A DNA stretch of 64,000 nucleotides. It comes from an uncultured Prevotellaceae bacterium. Lineage in GTDB: Bacteria > Bacteroidota > Bacteroidia > Bacteroidales > Bacteroidaceae. The notes under the pieces were generated by a model that worked only from the letters and a program-made list of their open reading frames with translations, made no database searches and was not told the origin of the DNA. The DNA is taken from assembly GCA_947168045.1 (NCBI GenBank), contig CAMVKN010000014.1:1-64000 (forward strand). Reading direction: 5' to 3'. Made by a program: the position numbers and the translations under genes. Positions 45,601 to 54,057 of this stretch are shown here, piece after piece (the first letter of the stretch is position 1; each line of letters begins with the position of its first letter).

Positions 45601-46678
45601 GCTGTAAGGCACTGACAGCCTTTGTCTTACGGGCCGGCGTGGTGGCGAGGAACCGCTCCACGTCGGCCTGTAGCTTGATGAAGAGCGGGCACTGCTGGTA
45701 GCCCGTGTTCTTCTTCAGCATCGTCTTGATGTCCTGCCGCGAGTTCTCGTAGCACGACATCTCGTTGCGCTTCTGCGTGTGGTGGGCCTGGGCGTGGTAA
45801 ATCTCAGACTGGCGCTCCTGACGCAGCAGGTTGCACACCTTTGTCAGGATGGGGGCGGTGACGGTGTCGAACAGGTGGTGACCCTGTATATATAAATAGG
45901 TGTCCTGCGGCCGCACCCCTAACTGCCTGATGTCGTCCTTCGTGCGCAGATACTCGTCCTTGGCATTGGGGAACAGCCGTTGCAGCTCGCGGATTTTGAC
46001 GCCTACCTTGCGCTTCAGGTTGGTCAGGCATGCCTCAGGCTTCTGCACGGTGAAGCCGCCCGGGTCGGCCACACGGTTGAAGTCGGTGATGGAGAAACGG
46101 GGGTACTGCCCATTGCGGTACATCATAATGCTCCACACGAAGAGCGGAAAGATAATCTCGGAGAAGCGGGCGAAGAACTCGCGGAAGTCGAAGATGCGGT
46201 GGTCGTTGAGCGTCACCGCCACGCACACATCGTGTAGCGACGGGGCGTAGCACTGGTAGTTCTCGATGGCGTAGACATAGGTATGGAACACATAGGGACT
46301 CTTCAGCACCTTCTTCGATTGCTCCGTGGCGCCCTGCAGCAGGTAGTCGTAGTCGGCGTCCACACAGGCTATCATCGCGTCACCTAAAGGTGTCTCACCT
46401 CTCACCTCTTGCCTCTCACCTCTCACCTCTTGCCTCTCACCTCTAATAAGATTCATCAGTACGGACTTCTTGCCGCGTGTGAGGTTCATCTTCGAGGGCA
46501 GCATCACCTCGAAGTATCGGTGGTCGTCCTCGAACCGTGACAGCACCGTGCGCCAGAAGTAGATGTCGTCGTAGCTCTCGACGTATGCCACGATGCGCCG
46601 CCGCGCGTTCTTTCCGCGCAGGGCGTTGGCGGCTTCCACCCACTGACTGCTGACGTTGTCTTTTAAACGGTTGCTCAT
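45491..46678 (-). CDS. DUF4435 TOPRIM-like protein (AriB-like)
   Basis: 395 aa from the ATG at 46678; the frame continues upstream to a GTG but needs no extension. The N-terminal TOPRIM-type motifs IVAYVESYDDIYFWRTVL (the Glu), NLTRGKKSVLMNL and MIACVDADYDYLL (the D-x-D) match DUF4435, the family of AriB in the PARIS phage-defence system. Two in-frame 21-bp units encode RGERQEV repeats between the second and third motifs. The last about 35 residues (Ala/Pro-rich) overlap the plus-strand gene and look like frame read-through. It is last in a set with an AAA ATPase and a membrane protein. Predicted role: nuclease effector activated by the ATPase. Confidence 0.8.
   Translation of the reverse strand: MSNRLKDNVSSQWVEAANALRGKNARRRIVAYVESYDDIYFWRTVLSRFEDDHRYFEVMLPSKMNLTRGKKSVLMNLIRGERQEVRGERQEVRGETPLGDAMIACVDADYDYLLQGATEQSKKVLKSPYVFHTYVYAIENYQCYAPSLHDVCVAVTLNDHRIFDFREFFARFSEIIFPLFVWSIMMYRNGQYPRFSITDFNRVADPGGFTVQKPEACLTNLKRKVGVKIRELQRLFPNAKDEYLRTKDDIRQLGVRPQDTYLYIQGHHLFDTVTAPILTKVCNLLRQERQSEIYHAQAHHTQKRNEMSCYENSRQDIKTMLKKNTGYQQCPLFIKLQADVERFLATTPARKTKAVSALQPTAAPGAAQDARHDDHAVPAGGDAACPPYTSSAGPQ
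46394..46444. repeat. In-frame 21-bp tandem repeat in the DUF4435 gene
   Basis: CTCTCACCTCTCACCTCTTGC-type units, just over two copies. On the coding strand they give RGERQEV twice and then RGE. Same style as the other phrase repeats in the window. Confidence 0.85.
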
Positions 46679-46716
46679 ATCTATTGCTGTATCTTTGTAC
46701 GAGGCGGTGTGCAGCC

Positions 46717-47604
46717 TCACCCGTATAAGGCTTTGTACACAAAGTCTTTCAGGTTCCCTACAGACAGAACATCGTATTTGCCTTTGTCAAACTTCAATCC
46801 TATCATCGACTCACCTGACTCCATTCTTTTAGCCTCTTCACTGCCCATCTCCTCCGCCAGTTTTTCAAAAGTCGGGAATGGAATTAAGGATGTAGCCTCG
46901 TCCTTCACGCTTTCGTACTCGCTTTTGCTCTTAATGATGTAGCAGCAGTTCTTCAGTATCGGTGCACTTTGCTTGATTTCCCAAATGCAACTCTCACGGT
47001 CACTGACCAGAATGAAAACAGACGATGCTTTCTCCATCAGTTCCTTTACGTCCTCTTTCCACGTCTCGTCGCCTACGTAAACACGGTCGGCACCATAAGG
47101 GGCATCCACTTCCTTGGTCATTCCAATGGCACACATCTTCTTGCCACTCTTTTTCTTGACAGCCTTTGCCAGTTGCATTTCAAATGAAATTTTTCGGGGG
47201 TCTCGGGTGTAATAGTCAGTATCAAAAGCGCGCAGGTAGAGAATGAATCCGTCTCCGTGTTTCTCCAAATACTTTTCCTTGCTGAATGACTGGACATTTC
47301 CCACTATTCTTTTATAGCCAGAAATCATCGAAAAAGCAATGAACATACCTATGTCACGTCCCATGGCGTTACTGCCATTAATCGTTTCATTCGTTGCATC
47401 GTTACTTACATAAATCCAAATGATAAGCACACATGAGGCGATAATAAGCAGCACCGACCAGAATCTTCTAAACACTTTCAGCCGTTTCCGGGCTTTCAGG
47501 CTTTCCTCCACACTGGTTGACTGCTTGATCTTGTTTCTGAAAGGAATGTCAAGAAGCCACATAAGTCCTTCAAGGGCAAAAAAATACAAAATAACTAATA
47601 ACAT
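46717..47604 (-). CDS. Two-TM protein with LRxFxxD-type cytoplasmic domain
   Basis: 295 aa. Hydrophobic segments at about 1-21 (MLLVILYFFALEGLMWLLDI) and 50-67 (SVLLIIASCVLIIWIYVS), perhaps a third near 85-97. The soluble part has GFILYLRAFDTDYYTRD (120-136), KKMCAIGMTKEVDAPYGADR with VYVGD, WKEDVKELMEKASSVFILVS and CIWEI. This order (LRxFxxD, xAIGxP-like, GAxRxYVxDxxW, VxxLMxxAxxVxxxxS, WEI) recurs in membrane proteins of unknown function that I judge to be TIR/Rossmann-like. It is visibly more AT-rich than both neighbours. It lies between the AAA and DUF4435 genes, 108 and 38 bases from them. Possible membrane effector; unproven. Confidence 0.75.
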   Translation of the reverse strand: MLLVILYFFALEGLMWLLDIPFRNKIKQSTSVEESLKARKRLKVFRRFWSVLLIIASCVLIIWIYVSNDATNETINGSNAMGRDIGMFIAFSMISGYKRIVGNVQSFSKEKYLEKHGDGFILYLRAFDTDYYTRDPRKISFEMQLAKAVKKKSGKKMCAIGMTKEVDAPYGADRVYVGDETWKEDVKELMEKASSVFILVSDRESCIWEIKQSAPILKNCCYIIKSKSEYESVKDEATSLIPFPTFEKLAEEMGSEEAKRMESGESMIGLKFDKGKYDVLSVGNLKDFVYKALYG

Positions 47605-47712
47605 TGCATAGCAACCCTACTTCGTGTCGGGCACAACTTTTTTTAATAATAAGTTGATAATAAAAACTAAGGATAGACCTTATTTCAAATACGAGCAACA
47701 AACAGAATTCAT

Positions 47713-48546
47713 CTAACTCGTGATGTCGCTCACCTCGGTTACGGCGTCCACCCAGCCGTTCATCACCACTGCGGGCGAGTGAGTGGTGAGGATGATTTGC
47801 ACGTTGGGGTTCAGCTCAAGGATAAGATCGATGAGGCGCTTCTGCCACTCTATGTGCAGGCTCACCTCCGGCTCGTCCATGAAGAGCACGTAGTGCTGGT
47901 CGTCCTCGACGAGGACGGTGAGCAGGATGATGAGCATCTGCTTCTCGCCGCTGCTGAGCAGGTAGGGCGTGAGCACCTCGCCAATCTGCGTGAAGCGAAT
48001 CTCGTTCTCCGTGCGGACGATGCGCTTGCCAGTGTCCTGGAACAGGTCGTCGACCATGTCCTGGAAGCGTGTCTTCTTCTGCGACAGCTGCTGGGCAGCA
48101 TCGGCGTGCCCCTGCTGCAGCTCGCTGATGATGCGGTTGCCAATGTTCACCTGATAGTCTAAGTACTTGCGCTGCAGGTGGTAGAGCTGGAAGTCGAGCA
48201 GCGAACCGCCGCCGCCCTTGATGACGGGCATCACCTGGCGCAGCAGGCCCTCCTCGTCGGCGAACACCTGTGACAGACTGCTGTCAAGAGAGCGAATCAT
48301 GTCATAGCGAATCCACTTCGCGTCCTCGGGCACCACGTCAAGGCGCACACCCTTGAGCATGTGGCTGGGGAACTCGCCCCCCGCCGACAGGCCCTTCACC
48401 ACCTTGTTCAGGATGGTCGACTTGCCCTGGCCGTTGATGCCGCTGAGGATGTTCACCCGTGGGTCCAGCTCCCACACGATGTGTTTCTTACCGCTCCAGA
48501 GCGAGTCAATCTCTATCTTGCTGATATAGTCGGCAAACTTTTGCAT
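47713..48546 (-). CDS. AAA15/21-type ATPase (AriA/OLD-like)
   Basis: 277 aa. Walker A NILSGINGQGKSTILNK (about 32-48), ABC-like signature YLLSSGEKQMLIILL (about 195-210), Walker B HYVLFMDEPEVSLHIEWQKR and the switch His in IILTTHSPAVV. This is the compact SMC/ABC-like ATPase fold of AAA_15/AAA_21, as in OLD nucleases and AriA of PARIS; the TOPRIM part is absent and is supplied by the DUF4435 gene downstream. Nucleotide-driven assembly with an effector is the known theme. It is the first gene of the three, with a -7 box TAAATTTG upstream, and is divergent from the lipoprotein gene at 48685. Confidence 0.88.
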   Translation of the reverse strand: MQKFADYISKIEIDSLWSGKKHIVWELDPRVNILSGINGQGKSTILNKVVKGLSAGGEFPSHMLKGVRLDVVPEDAKWIRYDMIRSLDSSLSQVFADEEGLLRQVMPVIKGGGGSLLDFQLYHLQRKYLDYQVNIGNRIISELQQGHADAAQQLSQKKTRFQDMVDDLFQDTGKRIVRTENEIRFTQIGEVLTPYLLSSGEKQMLIILLTVLVEDDQHYVLFMDEPEVSLHIEWQKRLIDLILELNPNVQIILTTHSPAVVMNGWVDAVTEVSDITS

Positions 48547-48568
48547 AGCGTTTTAGGTTTTTATTGGG

Positions 48569-48576
48569 CAAATTTA
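48569..48576 (-). promoter_or_regulatory. -7 box of the ATPase gene set
   Basis: TAAATTTG on the minus strand, 22 bases upstream of the ATG at 48546. Confidence 0.55.
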
Positions 48577-48640
48577 CGAAGATTTTCTGAAACGAGAAAA
48601 GAAAAGTGCGTTTTTTTTCGTTTTTCTTTTCACTTCTTTG

Positions 48641-48648
48641 TACCTTTG
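48641..48648 (+). promoter_or_regulatory. -7 box of the lipoprotein/5'-nucleotidase operon
   Basis: TACCTTTG, 36 bases upstream of the ATG at 48685. The upstream sequence is T-rich without a distinct TTTG. Confidence 0.65.
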
Positions 48649-48684
48649 CAACGACATTTATTTATCATTTAATTTATTACGACA

Positions 48685-49233
48685 ATGAAAAAAGTATTAT
48701 TCGTAGTAGTGGCCATGCTGGCCTTGATGACCACCGCTTGCAGCGGTAACAAGTCGCAGAAAGAAGGTGCCGCCGAGGCTGGACAGACCGAGGCCGAGCA
48801 GAAGTCAGCCTGGCAGACCTACACCAACGACAAATACGGCTACTCCATCGAGGTGCCCGGCGACATGACCAAGCGTGAGACGATGACAGAAGAGAACGGC
48901 ACCATCTTCTCGTATGATGGCGAGGAGGGTGTCACGCTCAACCGCATCGACATCACCGGCAGCGAGGACATGTTCGGCGATGAGTACACCCCGGAACGTA
49001 TCAAGGCCTACTACGAGGATGACATTGCCAACAAGGACGTGACCTCCAGCGAGTGTGGTGACAACTACTATACCTATTCCATTCTGGGCGGCGAGTATTG
49101 TGACCAAATCAATTATTATGTTTACAATGGCTCCCGCTGTGTATCCGTCGTGGTCTGCTACGAGAAAGACCATGCCGACAAGTTAGGCGGCGAGGTGGCC
49201 GAGCATGTGTTCAAGTCGGTGAAGTTCAAGTAA
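48685..49233 (+). CDS. Small lipoprotein
   Basis: 182 aa. Signal peptide MKKVLFVVVAMLALMTTAC is a lipobox type, followed by a Gly/Ser/Glu-rich linker. The rest (WQTYTNDKYGYSIEVPGDMT and later EVAEHVFKSVKFK) has the PsbP-like pattern of small lipoproteins with a YxYSIxxP core and a closing FKxxKF strand. Function unknown. It begins a plus-strand operon with the 5'-nucleotidase 16 bases downstream. Confidence 0.8.
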   Translation: MKKVLFVVVAMLALMTTACSGNKSQKEGAAEAGQTEAEQKSAWQTYTNDKYGYSIEVPGDMTKRETMTEENGTIFSYDGEEGVTLNRIDITGSEDMFGDEYTPERIKAYYEDDIANKDVTSSECGDNYYTYSILGGEYCDQINYYVYNGSRCVSVVVCYEKDHADKLGGEVAEHVFKSVKFK

Positions 49234-49249
49234 AAAACGCATCATCACC

Positions 49250-51121
49250 ATGCACAGCAGCACTATGTGGCTTGCAGTAGGCATGACACTCATCGGGTCG
49301 GGAGCCGCCATGGCGGCCCCCGATGCCGTAGTGGATGAGCCGGCGACGAGACAGACCGTGGAACTGAAAATCATTGAGACCAGCGATGTGCACGGCTACT
49401 TCTTCCCCAACGACTTTGTCAATGGGCGTGAGCTGAAGGGGTCGCTGGCCAGGGCCAACAGCTACATCAGGCGTCAGCGCCAGCAGTATGGCGACCGCCT
49501 GCTGCTCGTGGACAACGGCGACATCCTGCAGGGTCAGCCCTGCACCTACTGGTCGAACTACGTCAACACCGGCGAGGAGAACCTCGCCGCACAGGTGGTC
49601 AACTACATGGGCTACGACGCGCAGGTGGTGGGCAACCACGATGTGGAGACCGGCCATGGCGTCTATGACAAGTGGATGCGCGAGGTGCACTGCCCCGTGC
49701 TGGGCGCCAACATCGTAGACCGTGAGACACAGCTGCCCTACGTCAGGCCCTACACGGTACTGACGGTTCCATTCTTGGCAAGGATAGGAGGAGACTGCCC
49801 TTCTGATGGCGATTCCGCCACCAATACTATATATTCCCCTCCCTGCAAGGGAGGGGCCAGGGATGGGTCTTCAGTACGTGTCGCCATCCTCGGCATGCTG
49901 ACGCCCACCATTGGCGCCTGGCTGAACGAGAGCCTGTGGCAGGGACTGGAGTTCCATGACGTGGTCGGCAGTGCCCGTCGCTGGGTGAGGTACATCCAGC
50001 AGGTAGAGAAGCCCGACCTCATCATCGGCCTGTTCCACAGTGGCTTCAGCGGTGGCATCACCATGGAGGACGGCCTCGTGGAGGATGCCACACAGCTGGT
50101 GGCACAGCAGGTGGATGGCTTCGATGCCATCTTCTTCGGCCACGACCATCAGGTGCACAACGACGTGCTGAAGAGTCCGTCGGGCCGCGACGTGCGCTGC
50201 CTCGACCCCTCGTGCTTCGCCCGCAACGTGGCTGAGGCCACCATCACCCTGACCTATGACGACGGCCAGCTGGTGGACAAGAAGGTCAGCGGGCGCATCG
50301 TCGACATTCGCGACGAGGAGGTGGACGAGGAGATGGTGGCCCACTTCCAGCCCACCATCGACCGCGTCAAGGCGTTTGTGAAGCGCCGCATCGGCACCTT
50401 CGCCAATGGCTGCTCAACGCAGGACGCCTTCTTCGGCAACTCGGCCTTCATCGACTTCGTGCACCAGCTGCAGTTGCAGCTCACGGGGGCCGACATCTCG
50501 CTGAATGCTCCACTGTCGTTTAATGTCAGCATCAGCAAGGGCCCCGTCACCGTGGCCGACATGTTCAAGCTCTACCGCTTTGAGAACCAGCTCTATGTCG
50601 TCAACATGACGGGGCGGGAGATAAGACAGCACTTAGAGATGAGCTACGACCAATGGGTGAACACCATGACAGGGCCCGACGACCACCTGCTGCTGCTCAA
50701 CGATGCCACCACCGGCGACCAGCAGCGCATGGGCTTCAAGAACTACACATTCAACTTCGACTCTGCCTCGGGCATCGATTACGAGGTGGACGTCACCAAG
50801 CCCAACGGGCAGAAGGTGCGCATCCTGCAGATGACGGGTGGACAGCCCTTCGACGAGGACAAGATGTATAAGGTGGTGATGAACAGCTATCGTGCCAACG
50901 GCGGTGGCGACCTCATCACGCATGGTGCAGGCATACCGCGCGACTCGCTGCAGGGCCGCATCATCTATCAGAGCGAGCTCGACCTGCGCCACTACCTCAT
51001 GGAGGAGATAGAGCGCAAGGGCACCGTCAGGCCCAAGGCCGCCAGCAACTGGAAATTCGTGCCTGAGCGGTGGACCAAGCCGGCAGCACGGCGCGACCGC
51101 CAGCTGCTCTTCGGCAGATAA
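49250..51121 (+). CDS. 5'-nucleotidase / 2',3'-cyclic phosphodiesterase family protein
   Basis: 623 aa. Signal peptide to about residue 23 (GSGAAMAAPD). The calcineurin-like metallophosphatase domain carries ETSDVHGYFFPND (43-55), LLVDNGDILQGQP (85-97), VVGNHDVE (126-133), GLFHSGFSGG and FFGHDHQVH. The C-terminal 5'-nucleotidase domain (about 370-560; FEFENQLYVVNMTG-like, NSYRANGGGDLI) carries the substrate stack. It dephosphorylates nucleotides in the periplasm or on the surface. Residues about 176-208 are an insertion relative to the usual YTVLxxxGVxxAILG spacing. They contain a palindromic repeat read as YSPPCKGGARDG. The domain order is otherwise intact. Confidence 0.9.
   Translation: MHSSTMWLAVGMTLIGSGAAMAAPDAVVDEPATRQTVELKIIETSDVHGYFFPNDFVNGRELKGSLARANSYIRRQRQQYGDRLLLVDNGDILQGQPCTYWSNYVNTGEENLAAQVVNYMGYDAQVVGNHDVETGHGVYDKWMREVHCPVLGANIVDRETQLPYVRPYTVLTVPFLARIGGDCPSDGDSATNTIYSPPCKGGARDGSSVRVAILGMLTPTIGAWLNESLWQGLEFHDVVGSARRWVRYIQQVEKPDLIIGLFHSGFSGGITMEDGLVEDATQLVAQQVDGFDAIFFGHDHQVHNDVLKSPSGRDVRCLDPSCFARNVAEATITLTYDDGQLVDKKVSGRIVDIRDEEVDEEMVAHFQPTIDRVKAFVKRRIGTFANGCSTQDAFFGNSAFIDFVHQLQLQLTGADISLNAPLSFNVSISKGPVTVADMFKLYRFENQLYVVNMTGREIRQHLEMSYDQWVNTMTGPDDHLLLLNDATTGDQQRMGFKNYTFNFDSASGIDYEVDVTKPNGQKVRILQMTGGQPFDEDKMYKVVMNSYRANGGGDLITHGAGIPRDSLQGRIIYQSELDLRHYLMEEIERKGTVRPKAASNWKFVPERWTKPAARRDRQLLFGR
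49836..49856. repeat. GC-rich palindrome inserted in frame in the 5'-nucleotidase gene
   Basis: CCCCTCCCT-GCA-AGGGAGGGG, perfect 9-bp arms around a 3-base loop. It encodes part of a 33-residue insertion. Same class as the palindromes near 22.2, 28.6 and 28.7 kb. Confidence 0.85.
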
Positions 51122-51146
51122 ACCAACCAAATAAAAAGAAAAGAAT

Positions 51147-52808
51147 ATGTACGACAAAGAACACGGGTTGTATATCGCCCATTGCTCGGACGGAGCGCTG
51201 AGCATCATTGGAAAGATGGCCAACCGCCACGGACTGATAGCGGGAGCCACGGGTACGGGAAAGACAGTCACCCTGCAGGTCATCGCTGAGTCGTTCTGCC
51301 AGGCCGGCGTGCCTTGCTTCATGGCCGACATGAAGGGCGACCTCAGTGGCATCTCGCAGCAGGGAAAGATGAGCGGGTTCATAGAGAAGCGTTGCAAAGA
51401 ATGGGGGTGGCAGGTTGAAGGTGACGGGTTGAAGGAGGATGCTGTTGCCGATGAGACAAATCTCACTCCACCCTCCACCTTCCACCTTCCACCATTCCAG
51501 GCCTGTCCCGTGCGTTTCTTCGACGTCTTCGGCGAACAGGGACACCCCATGCGCGCCACCGTCAGCCAGATGGGACCGCAGCTGCTCAGCCGACTTTTAG
51601 GACTGAACGAGACACAGGACGGCGTGCTGAACATCACCTTCCGCATAGCCGACGACCGCGGACTGCTCATCCTCGACCTCAAGGACCTGCGCTCCATGCT
51701 CGACTATGTGTCGAAGCATGCCAAGGAGTACACCACGAAGTATGGCAACATCTCAGCACAGACCGTGGGAGCCATACAGCGTGCCCTGTTGCAGTTAGAG
51801 GCACAGGGGGCCAACGACTTCTTCGGCGAGCCGTCCTTCGACATCTACGACCTGATGCAGACCGAGCAAGGCAAGGGCGTGATGAACGTCCTGGCCGCCG
51901 ACAAGCTGATGATGCAGCCGAAGCTCTACAGCACCTTCCTCTTGTGGCTGCTCAGCGAGCTTTACTCGAAGCTGCCAGAGGTGGGCGACCTCGACTTGCC
52001 CAAGCTCGTGTTCTTCTTCGACGAGGCTCACATGCTCTTCGACGGAACCAGCAAGGCGCTGCTCGACAAGATTGAGCAGGTCATTCGCCTCATACGCTCA
52101 AAGGGTGTCGGCATCTACTTCATTACGCAAAGCCCGAGCGACATTCCTGAGAACATCCTCGGACAGCTGGGCAACCGCGTGCAGCATGCACTGCGTGCCT
52201 ACACACCGAAAGACCAGAAGGCGGTGAAGACCGCCGCCGACACCTTCCGTGCCAACCCGGCCTTCAAGACCGACGAAGCCATCATGGAGCTGGAGACCGG
52301 CGAGGCACTCGTCAGCTTCCTCGACGCCAAGGGTGCGCCCAGCATCGTGCAGCGCGCAAAAATTCTGTTCCCGCTGAGCCAGATAGGGGCTGTCAGCGAG
52401 GCCCAGCGGTCGGACATCATCAAGCAGAGCCGCATCTATGGCAAGTATGACACGATGGTGGACCGCGAGAGTGCCTTCGAGATTCTCACCCGCGAGAGCG
52501 AGGAGGCCCAAGACTCCCAGCAGTCCCAGGATTCCCAGAACTCCCAGGACTCCCAGAAGTCCCAGGACTCCCAGAAAGCCGAGAAGAAGAAGCCAGGCAT
52601 TCTGTCGAAGATTTGGAAGGCCATCCTCACCGCCATCACATCGACCTTCGCTGCCATCCTCGGCACATGGGTGAGCGACAAGGTGACGGGCAAGAAGACG
52701 AAGAGCCGCACCTCGGCCACGGGCCGCGTGGTGAAGAACGCCACCAGCGCCGCCACACGCGCCGCCACACGCGAGCTGACGCGCGACATCCTTGGAAACC
52801 TCAAGTAG
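51147..52808 (+). CDS. HerA-like ATPase (DUF853)
   Basis: 553 aa. Walker [21 protein letters not shown] (at 33-40), [11 protein letters not shown], Walker [21 protein letters not shown] (about 285-305), [20 protein letters not shown] and the DUF853 motif [20 protein letters not shown]. It is a hexameric HerA/FtsK-fold motor; DUF853 members are of unclear cellular role. Residues about 88-126 ([20 protein letters not shown] then [11 protein letters not shown]) are a repeat-derived insertion. The tail (about 455-480) is QDSQ-type 9-bp repeat, followed by a helical and basic region. No nuclease or SIR2 partner is adjacent, so housekeeping is more likely than defence. Confidence 0.88.
   Translation: MYDKEHGLYIAHCSDGALSIIGKMANRHGLIAGATGTGKTVTLQVIAESFCQAGVPCFMADMKGDLSGISQQGKMSGFIEKRCKEWGWQVEGDGLKEDAVADETNLTPPSTFHLPPFQACPVRFFDVFGEQGHPMRATVSQMGPQLLSRLLGLNETQDGVLNITFRIADDRGLLILDLKDLRSMLDYVSKHAKEYTTKYGNISAQTVGAIQRALLQLEAQGANDFFGEPSFDIYDLMQTEQGKGVMNVLAADKLMMQPKLYSTFLLWLLSELYSKLPEVGDLDLPKLVFFFDEAHMLFDGTSKALLDKIEQVIRLIRSKGVGIYFITQSPSDIPENILGQLGNRVQHALRAYTPKDQKAVKTAADTFRANPAFKTDEAIMELETGEALVSFLDAKGAPSIVQRAKILFPLSQIGAVSEAQRSDIIKQSRIYGKYDTMVDRESAFEILTRESEEAQDSQQSQDSQNSQDSQKSQDSQKAEKKKPGILSKIWKAILTAITSTFAAILGTWVSDKVTGKKTKSRTSATGRVVKNATSAATRAATRELTRDILGNLK
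51411..51502. repeat. Phrase-repeat insertion in the HerA-like gene
   Basis: GGTTGAAGG twice at the left, and CCACCCTCCACCTTCCACCT with TCCACCATTCCA at the right. It is read in frame between the MKGDLSGI region and [10 protein letters not shown]. Confidence 0.7.
52510..52577. repeat. 9-bp tandem repeat in the HerA-like gene tail
   Basis: GACTCCCAG / AAGTCCCAG / AACTCCCAG units encode [19 protein letters not shown]. The same unit appears in parC at 57364-57432 in another reading frame. Confidence 0.9.
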
Positions 52809-52838
52809 TCTTTTGGGGCATTTTATTATAATAACACA

Positions 52839-53111
52839 ATGAAGAAAATCATTTCACTGGGCATCACCGTGGCCATACTCGTTGCCATGGCCCTCACGTG
52901 CCCGAAAGAGAAAGACCATTTTGAAGTCATCAGCTCTAAGTTCGCCGACTACGCCGGCATTGCCAAGCCTCTGGTGAAGCTCGTTAGCGACAAGGGGGTA
53001 AAGGGCGTGGTGAAGGTTACGGACTGCGTGCTGTTCAGCATTGGACAGAACAGACTGGACGATAACAAACTCATGTCCGTAGGTGTCTTCGGACATGTGT
53101 TCGTGTTCTGA
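52839..53111 (+). CDS. Small membrane or secreted protein, DUF4359-like
   Basis: 90 aa. N-terminal hydrophobic segment MKKIISLGITVAILVAMALT, then charged residues. The C-terminus has VTDCVLFSIGQNRLDDNKLM followed by SVGVFGHVFVF, the pattern of small DUF4359-type proteins. Lies 30 bases after the HerA-like gene, so probably co-transcribed. Function unknown. Confidence 0.65.
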   Translation: MKKIISLGITVAILVAMALTCPKEKDHFEVISSKFADYAGIAKPLVKLVSDKGVKGVVKVTDCVLFSIGQNRLDDNKLMSVGVFGHVFVF

Positions 53112-53161
53112 TAACTGTTAGGAGTTATCCTGGAACATGCGTCTGTGTTCTGATAACAGAT
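53099..53161. repeat. 13-bp direct repeat between converging genes
   Basis: GTGTTCTGATAAC occurs at the end of the small membrane protein gene and again at about 53145-53157, with GATAAC/GTTATC inverted elements between. It may act as a weak terminator structure. Confidence 0.45.
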
Positions 53162-53165
53162 GGGG

Positions 53166-54008
53166 CTACAGCGTCTTGGAGAATCCCAACAAGACGCTGT
53201 GGCTCAGCACGTGCTGCTTCAGGTTGTTTACACGCAGCTGCTGGTAGTCGCCTAAGTAGCCTATCGAGAGTGTCAGCCGCGGGGCGATGCGCTGCGTCAG
53301 GGTAAGCATCTGGCGGAAGGTGGGCTGCGAGACGAAGGTGGTGGGCACGGCGTTGTGGTCGTAGTTGCCCTGGGCAAATATCTCGTAGTACGACTGGCCG
53401 TAGTTCGGACTGAAGGCAATGCCTGCCAACGGCACGTCTACTTCATAGCGCAGGCGGCTCTTCCCAAACTTTTCGGTGAAGTTAGGCCCCAGCAGTCGGA
53501 AGTCGTAGGTGGCGATGGCCGACGGCATGACCAGCAGTGACAGCCGTGCCTGTGCAGGGTTGTTGCTATTGCGCGTGTTGTAAAGGCCCCCCACGCCGAG
53601 GTTGGCCACGCCGCCAGCCTGCAGGCGCAGACGGTCGGCAAAGAGCGTCCACGAGCGGTAGCGGCCCACCATGAGGTTGTAGGTGCCGCCGAGCATCGAC
53701 TCGTTGTCATCGCGGTCTTTCGCCGTGAACAGCTGTAGCTGGCTCTGCACCACCGTCGACCACTTCGCTGGCATCGTCACCGTGGGGGCGTCGTCCTGCC
53801 CACTGACGGTGATGGTCTTGCGGTTCTCACGCACGTTGAGCAGCGTCAGCACGTCGCCGCGGAACTTCTCCTGCGAGAGGTAGGTGTCGAGGATGTCCAC
53901 CGACCCGCTGCCGATGAAATAGGTGGACTGTGCCGCTGCCCGCTGAAGACCGGCACCGGCAAGGATGAGCAGCAGGATGAGACCTGCATGTAGTTGACAG
54001 TTCTTCAT
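53166..54008 (-). CDS. DUF3316-like outer-membrane protein
   Basis: 280 aa from the ATG at 54008 (MKNCQLHAGLILLLILAGAG then LQRAAAQS, signal peptide). The frame extends upstream for 61 codons of Ala/Val-rich antisense-like sequence overlapping the next gene and is not real. Features: SGSVDILDTYLSQEKFRGDV, then alternating amphipathic strands (YNLMVGRYRSWTLFADRLRL, YEVDVPLAGIAFSPNYGQSY) and a final LSHSVLLGFSKTL strand, consistent with a 10-14 strand barrel. This matches the DUF3316 pattern of Bacteroidetes outer-membrane proteins. It lies 49 bases after the TonB-type gene. Confidence 0.8.
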   Translation of the reverse strand: MKNCQLHAGLILLLILAGAGLQRAAAQSTYFIGSGSVDILDTYLSQEKFRGDVLTLLNVRENRKTITVSGQDDAPTVTMPAKWSTVVQSQLQLFTAKDRDDNESMLGGTYNLMVGRYRSWTLFADRLRLQAGGVANLGVGGLYNTRNSNNPAQARLSLLVMPSAIATYDFRLLGPNFTEKFGKSRLRYEVDVPLAGIAFSPNYGQSYYEIFAQGNYDHNAVPTTFVSQPTFRQMLTLTQRIAPRLTLSIGYLGDYQQLRVNNLKQHVLSHSVLLGFSKTL

Positions 54009-54057
54009 GATATAATCATAACGTTGAAGATGCCTTTTTGTTGTGTGCGTTGTGCAT

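Noticed and set aside
46690..46697. TATCTTTG box on the plus strand in the 5' region of the DUF4435 gene
   Set aside because: It points into the antisense of two minus-strand genes and no plus-strand gene follows; probably a chance match, though an antisense transcript cannot be excluded.
51147..52808. HerA-based defence system
   Set aside because: No SIR2, DUF4297 or nuclease partner gene is adjacent; neighbours are a 5'-nucleotidase and a small membrane protein.
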